A stretch of DNA of 64,000 nucleotides, from contig OU015566.1 of the NCBI GenBank assembly GCA_907165135.1, positions 2,501 through 66,500 on the forward strand. Direction: 5' to 3'. The stretch is from Oikopleura dioica (lineage: Eukaryota > Chordata > Appendicularia > Copelata > Oikopleuridae). The notes beneath the pieces were generated by a model that worked only from the letters and a program-made list of their open reading frames with translations, did not search any database and was not told the origin of the DNA. Each line of letters starts with the position of its first letter. Within the stretch, counting starts at the first letter, position 1. Positions 23,636 through 33,500 of the stretch are shown here, one piece after another. The translations under genes and the position numbers were made by a program.

Positions 23636-24955
23636 TGATATCCTTAGGGATAAATGCCACACCCAAAAAAAAAATTGTTTGCTTTCACAGGTCCCCGGTT
23701 TTCGCTTGTTCGGATATACTGTTTGGTTTGCTAGATCCGTTAGCTTGGTATCACCAAATTGACTGATTTGGTTAATTAAATAGTTTTCACATTTTCTCTC
23801 TTCATCTCGTCTGAAATTGTAAAAAGATGGTCATTTTAACGAGCCAGAATGACCCAAAAATATTGTCTTCGCTTCATTATTCTTCTCGCGCTGAGAATGT
23901 TTCTCAGTTTCATTGGAATGCTCATCATGCTTTCATCATTATCAACGGGTCGGAAATTAATTAAGGGGAATTGTCTAGGATTAATGAGTATGTACGCATA
24001 CTGTTCGAAATCTCTTATTTAATTTACGACCAATTCTAGCACGATTCATCTCAAGTCGACAAAAAAAGTACCTCGCAAAAACAAAATATTATTAGCACTC
24101 TTCTGAATTTTAATTTTATTTGATTACGTTTTGCGAAATTTAGTTCAATTATTGACAGTACATATTCCCGCTCAACGACGCTGCCAACTTCAAGTTCTCC
24201 GTCAACATCACTCTCGCCATCGAAATGGAGGTCGCCGTAACATTCGCGACGCCGTGGGGTCGGGTTTTTCTCTTTGTCAGAAAACCCGCTTGTCGCAAAT
24301 TAGCTAATCCGTAAGAGAAGATACGGTGCGAACCGCGACAGTAACTTCCCCCGGGTACGTTTCTTTAGCTTTGCTTCTTCTTTTTTTAAAATTAAAAATA
24401 GACAAATTCTTTTTAATCTTGACCAAATTTTAATTAATCTGTTTATTTTTAATTCTGTATATATTCTTTTATTTATTTTCATAACTCAAATTACAGTAAC
24501 TCTTACGGTCACATAGTGAGAAGTTTGAGAAGCTGTAATTCTTTTTCTGTTTTTATGTTTCACAAAAATCTTAATTTACGTTTTTATCGCTTTCGTCACC
24601 AGCGGCGCCAGACTCAACGACACCAGAAATAACTTGCTTGGCGAGTTCGACAACCTTCAGTTCAAATCGACAAGAATGCGATCCGAAAGGATTTCCGGAA
24701 AGAAAAACCGCTCTGAAGGCCTTGGGCTTTCTTCCTTGATTTCAAAAACAATGCTTTTCAAAAGCTCAAAAACACCGCTCGTTCAAAAACATGATTTTAT
24801 CGAACCGCTATTTAATTCTGCGCGCCGCTCTTTTTCCTCATTCAAATCACCAATAAATCCAACGTAAATTAAATTTACAAAATTCTCGTTTTTATTCGCT
24901 TGGCATTCTTAGAGTTAGAGACACAGTTTTGCTGCAGGATAGTGCTTTGGTATCA
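23636..24955 (+). repeat. 3' LTR of family B
   Basis: 1320 bp, identical to the 5' LTR apart from one A. It is preceded by GACCCATGGAAGGTCATAG, the conserved pre-LTR motif, and followed by the CCCAG duplication and family C sequence. Confidence 0.94.
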
Positions 24956-26062
24956 CCCAGCGCTCCATACATGTCATTCCACTGTAAAGCTCTTTCTCAA
25001 CAGTCACATACCGAGCTTGTGTTTCTGAAAAATTTCCTGAATGATAAGCGATCTGGCGCAAGCAATTTTCTCCGTGCTCATGCGCTAAGTTAGGAAATCG
25101 ACAAAACGAAAGGCATCCCCCGAAGCCTGTTTCTGAAGCATCCGATTCAAGGACGAATCTACAATTTTTGGGAGGCAATGACAATTGAAGCGCATTACTC
25201 GAAATTATGTCCTTCAATTTTTCAAAGGCTTCAGTTGCCTCTGGAGTCCACTCAAATTTACCTCGATAGGTTTTCGTTATTGGAAGCGCTAGTTCTGCAA
25301 AACTCTCAATAAAACGCCTGTGACTCGAAAGAGCTCCAAATAGCGAAATCGCCTCGTCCCGATCCTTCGGAATTTCTCGATCCTTAATCGCTTCTACTCT
25401 ACTCTGCGAAGGCCGAATACATCCTTTCTCGATTTCAAACCCAAGAAAATCAACTTTTTTCACGCAAAAAATCGCTTTTCTTGCGTTAAGTCGAAGCGAA
25501 TTTACTGCCATTATTTTGAAAAACTTTTGTAAATTTTCCAAATGGGTTTCATAATCTGGGCTGTGGACGATAAGGTCGTCCAAGTACGCTGTAATTTCTG
25601 TCCGCGGAACGTCCTCGAGAACCTTATCTATTACTTTCGCGAAATAACTCGGGGAATTTCTAGTGCCCATAGGCATTCGCTTGAATTGAAATTGGCCGTA
25701 TTCACAACTGAATGCGGTTTTCTCCTTCGAACTCTCTTCAATTGCAATCTGGTGGAAACCCTTGATCATGTCTGCTATACTATAAATTCGGCTCTCCGCT
25801 AAATAGTTGAGTGTGTCCTCAATATTTGGCAACGGGTGATTTGCCTGGACTGTGATGGAATTTAAGCGTCTAAAATCAATAACTAGCCTAAATTTACCAT
25901 TTTTCTTTCTTACTAATAGCAAGGGCGAATTCCATGGACTGTTAGATTTTTCGATTATATCATGGCTTTCGAATAAAGAAAGAAGCTCTTTTAAAAATGG
26001 CCGAAGACTGTACGGAGTGCGGTACGGATCAGAACAAACCGGAGGATGGTTACCGGTATCTA
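24956..26062 (-). mobile_element. Family C pol fragment, right piece (RT and RNase H)
   Basis: Matches 62239-63345 of family C with no difference in the stretches I compared. On the minus strand it encodes RT from the V-R-K-K-N-G region through YLDD and into RNase H. The open frame read from 25922 runs into the nested element, so no complete product exists. Its right end joins satellite in inverted orientation at about 26062/26063, where the join TCTA|AAATTTTG shows only an A or two of shared sequence. The fragment totals 1322 bp without the nested element and has no LTR. Confidence 0.92.
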
Positions 26063-28116
26063 AAATTTTGAAATTTCGTTATTTGCTCTAATTTTATTTG
26101 CAGCGTTTCTGCCGTCTTCCGAGCGTCATTTTGGTTGATTCTGAGCCTCTCAAACCCAACAGAAAAAAAATTCAAAAAAAAAATTTTTTTTTCGATGGTC
26201 ATCGTTATCATGAATCGCCCAAAAACGAGGTCAAAATTTTGAAATTTCGTTTTTTGCCCTAATTTTATTTGCAGCGTTTCTGCCGTCTTCCGAGCGTCAT
26301 TTTGGTTGATTCTGAGCCTCTCAAACCAAACAGAAAAAAAAACCAAAAAAAAAATTTTTTTTTCGATGGTCATCGTTATCATGAATCGCCCAAAAACGAG
26401 GTCAAAATTTTGAAATTTCGTTTTTTGCCCAAATTTTATTTGCAGCGTTTCTGCCGTCTTCCGAGCGTCATTTTGGTTGATACTGAGCCTCTCAAACCCA
26501 ACAGAAAAAATATTCAAAAAAAAAAATTTTTTTTTCGATGGTCATCGTTATCATGAATCGCCCAAAAACGAGGTCAAAATTTTGATATTTCGTTATTTGC
26601 TCTAATTTTATTTGCAGCGTTTCTGCCGTCTTCCGAGCGTCATTTTGGTTGATCTTGAGCCTCTCAAACCCAACAGAAAAAATTCAAAAAATTTTTTTCG
26701 ATGGTCATCGTTATCATGAATCGCCCAAAAACGAGGTCAAAATTTTGAAATTTCGTTTTTGCCCAAATTTTATTTGCAGCGTTTCTGCCGTCTTCCGAGC
26801 GTCATTTTGGTTGATTCTAAGCCTCTCAAACCCAACAGAAAAAATTCAAAAAATTTTTTTTCGATGGTCATCGTTATCATGAATCGCCCAAAAACGAGGT
26901 CAAAATTTTGAAATTTCGTTATTTGCTCTAATTTTATTTGCAGCGTTTCTGCCGTCTACCGAGCGTCATTTTGGTTGATCTTGAGCCTCTCAAACCCAAC
27001 CGAAAAAATTCAAAAAATTTATTTTTCGATGGTCATCGTTATCAGGAATCGCCCAAGAACGAGGTCAAAATTTTTAAATTTCGTTATTTGCTCTAATTTT
27101 ATTTGCAATGTTTCTGCCGTCTTCCGAAAGTCATTTTGGTTGATCTTGAGCCTCTCAAACCCAACAGAAAAAATTCAAAAAATTTTTTTCGATGGTCATC
27201 GTTATCATGAATCGCCCAAAAACGAGGTCAAAATTTTGAAATTTCGTTTTTCGCTCTAATTTTATTTGCAGCGTTTCTGCCGTCTTCCGAGCGTCATTTT
27301 GGTTGATTCTGAGCCTCTCAAACCCAACAGAGAAAATATTCAAAAAAAAAATTTTTTTTTCGATGGTCATCGTTATCATGAATCGCCCAAAAACGAGGTC
27401 AAAATTTTGAAATTTCGTTATTTGCTCTGATTTTATTTGCAGCGTTTCTGCCGTCTACCGAGCGTCATTTTGGTTGATCTTGAGCCTCTCAAACCCAACA
27501 GAAAAAATTCAAAAAAATTTTTTCGATCGTCATCGTTATCATGAATCGCCCAAGAACGAGGTCAAAATTTTTAAATTTCGTTTTTTGCCCTAATTTTATT
27601 TGCAGCGTTTCTGCCGTCTTCCGAGCGTCATTTTGGTTGATTCTGAGCCTCTCAAACCCAACAGAAAAAATATTCAAAAATAAATTTTTTTCGATGGTCA
27701 TCGTTATCATGAATCGCCCAAAAACGAGGTCAAAATTTTGAAATTTCGTTTTTGCCTTAATTTTATTTGCAGCGTTTCTGCCGTCTTCCGAGCGTCATTT
27801 TGGTTGATACTGAGCCTCTCAAACCCAACAGAAAAATATTCAAAAAAATTTTTTTCGATGGTCATCGTTATCATGAATCGCCCAAAAACGAGGTCAAAAT
27901 TTTGAAATTTCGTTATTTGCTCTAATTTTATTTGCAGCGTTTCTGCCGTCTTCCGAGCGTCATTTTGGTTGATTCTGAGCCTCTCAAACCCAACAGAAAA
28001 AATTCAAAAAATTTTTTTCGATGGTCATCGTTATCATGAATCGCCCAAAAACGAGGTCAAAATTTTGAAATTTCGTTTTTTGCCCTAATTTTATTTGCAG
28101 CGTTTCTGCCGTCTTC
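26063..28116 (-). repeat. Satellite array, block 3, inverted
   Basis: About 12.5 monomers in the opposite orientation to blocks 1 and 2. Read on the minus strand from 28116, the variants (AGGGC, AGAGC with CAGTATC, AAGGC, TTAAAAATTT with GATCGTC, CTACCG, TTCTCTG, GAGCG, GACTTTCGG and so on) follow the order of block 1 from 2565. This makes the block an inverted duplicate of that array. TCTTC at 28112-28116 is the target repeat of the next element. Confidence 0.95.
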
Positions 28117-28708
28117 TGATATCCTTAGGGAACAACGCCTCAAGCAATACAAAAAAATTTATTTCACGGCCAAATATTTACGTCAATTCGGTTCTACGTT
28201 GGTTTAAATTTGTCTTGTCAATTTGGTATTACCAAATTGATCCGACATTTTTCCGAAAATCATTTCACGATATTCTTCTCAAAATGAAAAGATGGTCAGT
28301 TTTTACGAGCCAGATTGACCCAAAATTGTCTTATCATCATGTCATCTCTTTACGATTTGTACTTTTATCATTGGAATGCTCATATGCTCTCATCATAATC
28401 AACGGGTCGGAAACTAATTAAGGGTTTATTCAGTCTAGGATTAATGTGTATGTACGCATACTTTGGAAAAAATCTTAATTCGTTTCTGACTATTCTAGTG
28501 CGATCTGACGTCCATTCATCAAAAATATGCAATTCGCAAAACCGCATGTTTAATCTTTTTATTGATATTTCTTATCATTGCTTTGCGATTTTAAAAGTTC
28601 GATTATTGACAGTTCATACGATTCAACTTCTACAACAAGATAGCCGTCAACACCTTCTTCAACAACAACTACTCCAACGAGCCGATAAACCGTCGTATCA
28701 TCTCGGTG

Positions 28709-28816
28709 CCGTGGGGTCGGACAAACTCTCTGTCAGTGCGTCCGCTTGTCGCAAACTAGCTCATCCGTAAGAGAAGATACTGTGCGAACCGCGACAGTAA
28801 CTTCCCCCGGGTATGT
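28709..28816 (+). promoter_or_regulatory. LTR block conserved with family B (putative core promoter/leader)
   Basis: Counterpart of 17292-17398. It begins CCGTGGGGTCGG and ends CCCCCGGGTATGT, with almost no change in the 70 bp from CGCTTGTCGCAAA onward and nearly identical length. The surrounding LTR is much more diverged, so the block is probably under selection. No TATA box is placed convincingly. Confidence 0.5.
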
Positions 28817-28963
28817 TCCTTGGAATTTGCTTCTTCTATGATTTCAATTTTGATAAATTTATTTTATAAAATCCTGACCAAATTTTATTCAATTTATTTG
28901 TTAAAATTTTGTACATATTCTTTTACTTTTCTCATCCCTTTTTTATATATTTCAATCTTAATT

Positions 28964-29009
28964 AACAGTCACTTCTACGGTCACATAGTGAGAAGTTTTA
29001 GTGGCTGTT
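28964..29009 (+). promoter_or_regulatory. Conserved LTR stem-loop
   Basis: AACAGTCAC pairs with GTGGCTGTT (one G-U pair) and ACTTCT pairs with AGAAGT around the loop region ACGGTCACATAGTG. The loop core is identical in family B (17531-17574), where the arms differ but can still pair in part (ACAG with CTGT, AACT with AGTT). If transcribed in R or U5 it could act in packaging, dimerisation or priming; that is inference. Confidence 0.5.
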
Positions 29010-29310
29010 ATTATTTTCTGCTTTTTATTATGAAAAAAATTAATTTGCGTTTTATCTCGTCACGCGCGGCGCCGGCTCCAGAATCCTTTGAAAATAACTT
29101 GCTTGGCAAGTTCGACCAGCTTATCATCCGAAAAGAAATCGATCCGAAAGGATTTCCCGCTAGAAAAACCGTCAGAGAAAGCCACGGGCTCTCTTCCTTG
29201 TTTTCAAAAGAAAAATTGTTTTTCAAAAACAACCGCTTGTTCAAAAACACTGATTGAATCTCGCTGCTATTTAACCCCGCGTCGCGCCTTTTTCCGGCAT
29301 TCAAATCACA

Positions 29311-29316
29311 AATAAA
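29311..29316 (+). terminator. Poly(A) signal AATAAA in the family A LTR
   Basis: AATAAA 100 bp before the LTR end, at the same distance as in family B (17890-17895) and C. It is present in all family A LTRs. Confidence 0.6.
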
Positions 29317-29415
29317 ACCACGCAAATTTCAAATTTGATTCTCGATATTTTCGCTTGGCATTCTAGAGTAAGAGATTAGAGAGCAAAATTCCTGCAGGAC
29401 AGCCGCTTCCGTATC

Positions 29416-30525
29416 ATGGTGACTCCAACTCCTGAAGAGGTACTGTACAAGAGTCATGCGCTTTTTTCGGTTTCCCCAAATCAGATGATTAGATTAGGAA
29501 TGAGAAATTTCGAATTTCATTTGATTAACTCTACAATCAAAGACAAATTACAGCGAGCAAAATGGATTTTTGAAAAATCTCTCGCGGAAAATAAACCCGA
29601 AAACAAAGAGGACCTCGAGGCTCAATTTTCGCGCCTTTCAAGTTCTTTTGTTTATAATTCATGCGAGCCAGAATTTCTTAGGGAATACGGGGAAGATCTT
29701 TATGGATTTGAATCAGCTGAGGAAAAATTGTCTTTTTTGACTTCTGTTTTTGGCGACGAATCGCCCGAGGAAAAGATCCTTCGAAACAAAGAGAAAATGG
29801 AAAATCTCGCTCGTATGAGCGAGAATAATGAAAAGTTCGAGATTTTTTTGTCACGTGTCAAAACGGTCGCGGAGAAGATTACGCAGAAACCAGATGCGAG
29901 AGAATACATTATCGACGCGCAATTTAGAAAATCGCTAACGCCCGAACTGCAGAATTTTCTTCGCGATCAGTGTATGCTTGAAAAAACCCCCGAGGAAATA
30001 TCCAAATTTCTTGACAAAAGAAAACGAAATGAGACTGTCCCCAAAATTGCCCAAATCGAGATTGACGCGAAACTGGGCTCGTTTTTCCAGTCGACTTCTG
30101 ACTTAATTTCGAAATCGACAATGTCCTTTGAGGATCAAATTGCTCAATTGAAAATTGAACAGAAAAAATCAGAAGAGGCGGCGGAAAAACGGGCATGTGC
30201 GCTACATGATCAAATTGAAAAACTAACGGCAACAATTGCAAAATTGGAAGTTGATCGCCGAAACGATCAGAGTTTGACGCGCCAAAATAACCAGCAACGG
30301 AATTTTCAAAGTCGAAATTTGGGCGCGCCAAACTCAGATCGGCAAAGGCCACGACGATTTTGTGGATTTTGTAACACAGACACTCATTTTAGATCGCATT
30401 GCCCCTTTATAACCTGTCATTTTTGTCAGAAAAAAGGCCACATGAAAACGGCCTGTCCCGATAATCCCGATAGAATTTACAGAGCTGCTCGGGTCGAGGG
30501 AGAAGAAACTTCAAAAAACGAGTAA
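29416..30525 (+). CDS. gag: Gag polyprotein of family A (intact copy)
   Basis: 369 residues. An N-terminal helical region is followed by a charged central part and a probable coiled coil at about 235-285. Two zinc knuckles follow an Arg-rich patch: C316, C319, H324, C329 and C334, C337, H342, C347. Retroelement Gag forms the particle and binds genomic RNA. The ATG is at the LTR/PBS border (A 29416 is the last LTR base), the same arrangement as in B and D, so there is no leader between PBS and gag. It ends TCA AAA AAC GAG TAA, giving the -1 slip site. It is the only Gag of the family in this window without a stop: copies 1 and 3 carry a TAA at the codon that is CAA here (30209-30211). Confidence 0.93.
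   Translation: MVTPTPEEVLYKSHALFSVSPNQMIRLGMRNFEFHLINSTIKDKLQRAKWIFEKSLAENKPENKEDLEAQFSRLSSSFVYNSCEPEFLREYGEDLYGFESAEEKLSFLTSVFGDESPEEKILRNKEKMENLARMSENNEKFEIFLSRVKTVAEKITQKPDAREYIIDAQFRKSLTPELQNFLRDQCMLEKTPEEISKFLDKRKRNETVPKIAQIEIDAKLGSFFQSTSDLISKSTMSFEDQIAQLKIEQKKSEEAAEKRACALHDQIEKLTATIAKLEVDRRNDQSLTRQNNQQRNFQSRNLGAPNSDRQRPRRFCGFCNTDTHFRSHCPFITCHFCQKKGHMKTACPDNPDRIYRAARVEGEETSKNE
29417..29423 (+). promoter_or_regulatory. Primer-binding site of family A, inside the gag start
   Basis: TGGTGAC abuts the LTR and is complementary to GTCACCA, the 3' end of the tRNA copied at 50454-50494. Pairing stops after seven bases. The short match, and its place inside the first Gag codons, are unusual. Confidence 0.55.
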
Positions 30526-30558
30526 ATAGAACTGAAAGCCCTGGTCAGGCACCAGTTC
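30513..30558 (+). promoter_or_regulatory. -1 frameshift signal between gag and pol, family A
   Basis: Slippery heptamer AAAAAAC at 30513-30519 in the phase A AAA AAC, gag stop at 30523-30525, pol open in the -1 frame. The downstream stem pairs CTGG (30541-30544) with CCAG (30552-30555) and the outer GAA with TTC, or alternatively GAACTG with CAGTTC. Family B has TTGG with CCAA, a covarying pair. The heptamer is one of the classic retroviral slip sites. Confidence 0.78.
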
Positions 30559-33500
30559 CAAGAACTTGTTCAATTTTTCGCATTGGATTACAATATTTTG
30601 TAGAAATGACAATTTTTTCAAAGAAAATAAAAATGCTCGTCGATTCAGGTTCCCAACTTAATCTTTTGCCCAAATCATTTATTCCCGATAATGTTAAAAT
30701 TCAAGCCCCTGATATTTTTGCTAAAAATTATGGTGGAGGAAGTATTGAAATTCTTGGTTTTGTTGAATGTGATTTTCATGTTAAAACGGAAAAATGGGGT
30801 AAATCACGATTTTACATTGTAAATGACAATTGTGAGGCGATTCTCGGTTCGGAAGCACTCAAATCTAATGAATTAATGATTAATCTTCATCGTAATCGTC
30901 TTGTTAAATCTGGTCCTATCGAGCGAATGGCGAATTTATGTAATAATTCATCAAAAAGCCCAAAAATTAATAACATTGAGCATGACAGTTTTTATGCCGT
31001 TTCTGAACAAAATTTCACATTCAGAGGCAAAAGTGAGCAAATAATCGATTTGAAAATTCCTCATTTGAATAGATCAATGAATCTTTTTTTAGAAAAAAGT
31101 CAGCTTAGAAATTCCAAGCTCGAATTAATAGAATCATTTCAAAGAGTTGATCCAGAAAATCCATTTTTTCGAGTTCTTGTCATAAACCCTCTTAATTCGA
31201 CAATAAAAATTCCCGCTGGCACGGCCTTCGCAAAACTTGCAGAAATAGCTGAAATCGCGTGCATAAAGCCCTCTAAAAGGATCTTGATTTTCTTCTTTCA
31301 CGATTAAAAATAGGCAATTTATCGGAGAGCAATAAGCCAAGATTTTTCGATCTTCTCGGCATTTATACTCATTTGTTTCAAGACGAGGACGACGATTTGC
31401 CTGTCTCGAACCTTGAAAAATTTTCGATTGAACTTGAGACTGATCGCCCGATTTGTAGCAATATGTACAGAACGCCGTATGCCTTGCGGGGAGTAATGAC
31501 CGGTACTCTTACCTCCTACCTTGGGCAAGACATAATAATGCGAGTAAATTCACCCTATAATAGCCCCGCGTTACTCGTAAGAAAACGAAATGGTACATTC
31601 AGATTGTGTATAGATTACAGGAAATTAAATTCATTCACGCTTCAGCAGCATCACCCGCTGCAACAAATTGAGGACGTTTTAGGATTTTTAGAGAATAGCC
31701 TTATTTTTTCTTGCGTGGATTTGCGTAAAGGATTTCATCAGTGCCTCGTGGATGAGAAATCGCGAGAAAAACTAGCTTTTTCGACTGAAGACGGACAATT
31801 TACTTGGAAAAGACTTCCAATGGGTCTTAAAAATGCCCCTATTCATTTCGCAAAATGTATGGATGTTATTTTACGAGACACGCCAAAAACTCAAATTTGC
31901 GCATATCTTGATGATTTAGTGGTCCATTCAAGAACAGAAGAAGAACACCTAGCCAATTTATGTAAATTTTTCAAATTTTAGATCAAAATAATTTACGAAT
32001 TAATATTGACAAAGCGAGTTTCTTTGAGCGAAAAGCATGCATTTTGGGTTTTGAAATTTTTAACGGGAGAATACGGCCATCACAGGACAAGATCGAGGCG
32101 GTTAAAAATCTTTCTATTCCAAGAAATCGTGAGGAGGCACAATCACTTTTTGGCCTTCTTTCGCAGCACAGAAAATTTATTAAAAATTTTGCACCCCTGG
32201 GAGTAGAAATTTCAAAAACGTACAGAGGTTCATTTTGTTGGACAAAAGAGGCGACAATTGCACTCGAAAAGCTCAAAAGTATCATCTGCCAAAACACCCT
32301 TGAGCTCAAAATCCCCCCACTAAATAACGGTGTTTTTGTACTTGAGACTGACGCATCTAATCATAGTCTCGGTGGAGTTCTTTATCTTTGCGCGGAGCGG
32401 AATAAAAATCACCATCATTCGCATAACTGCTTGCAACCGATAGCTTATCACTCGCTTAATTTCACGCCGGCACAACAGAAATACGGAACATTGGAAAAAG
32501 AGCTTTATAGTGGAAAAACATGTATGGAACGATGGAGGGCTTATCTTGCTTATGTCGATTTTCTTTGGATTACTGATAATTCTTGTGTGAAATACGCTCA
32601 ATCCTTTAAGACAAGTAATTTAAAAATTCAAAGATGGTTTACGGAGCTTCAGGGCTTTTCATTTCGAATTGAACAAAGAAAAACTCATCAGATGAAAATA
32701 AGTGATTGCCTTAGTCGTAATACATTAAATTGTTCAATCAATCAAATTAGGTTCACCCCTGAATCATTTGTAGAATTCCAAAAATCTGACCGAGTATTAT
32801 CACAAGTTAGACGTTTCGTTAGTATTGATAGATGGCCAAATAACCCACCAAGTGAGCTTTACCCATTCTTTTTACGTAGACCTGACCTTGAAATCCTTGA
32901 GACCGGGGAACTAGCTATAAACTCTCCAGCCCATCAAAAAAGATTTTGCGTCCCCGAGGCATTGACAGAAACAATTTGCAGCGAATATCATGATCACTCT
33001 CATTTTGGAATCGATATTACAGCCGAAAAAATTTCTAGAAAGTATTTTTGGCCGGGATTAAAAAATACAGTCGCGAGCTTTATCAAATCATGTCACAAAT
33101 GTCAAATTTCAAAACCAAATCTACAACCAAATAAACCCCCTTTAGGTAAATCTGAAACACCAAGCGGCCCATTTGAAATTTTGTACTTCGATTTGATCGG
33201 CCCACTTCAAGAAACTGATTTTGGTCATAAATATGTAATGGTGGTTATTGACGGTTTCAGCAAGAAAGTTTATGCGGAGCCCTTGTCTTCTAAAAAATCG
33301 GATCATTTACTGCAGAAATTCCGTAGCGTATTATTTAGAAATCCTAAATTTCCAAAATATATGGTTTTAGATAACGCGAAGGAACACGTTTTGATTGAAA
33401 AATTTTTGAAAGAAAATAAAATTGGTGTGCATTATATTCCCCCGCGTCATCCCCAATCTAACGGGCAAGTTGAAAACGTCAATCGAACCATAAAAGCCAG

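Larger units (their letters stand above)
16675..24955 (+). mobile_element. Family B Ty3/Gypsy retrotransposon, full length
   Basis: 8281-bp element nested in a family C fragment. LTRs are at 16675-17993 and 23636-24955, with target duplication CCCAG at 16670-16674 and 24956-24960. The LTRs differ, as far as I can compare, only by one A in an A-run (17100 versus 24061), so it is young. Gag is intact and Pol is broken by four 1-base deletions in short A or T runs. Its proteins are close to family A, but its LTRs share only short conserved blocks with family A. Confidence 0.95.
28117..29416 (+). repeat. 5' LTR of family A copy 2
   Basis: 1300 bp, TGATATCC...CCGTATCA. Landmarks are a CAA-rich leader-like tract at about 28621-28680, the conserved block 28709-28816, the hairpin 28964-29009, a sense open frame of 75 codons from about 29030 to 29257, and AATAAA at 29311-29316. 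The final A is the first base of the gag ATG. Confidence 0.95.

Noticed and set aside
28444-28770. 108-codon frame in the family A LTRs
   Set aside because: Repeated in every LTR copy, with no counterpart in family B and no domain-like features. Considered LTR non-coding sequence.
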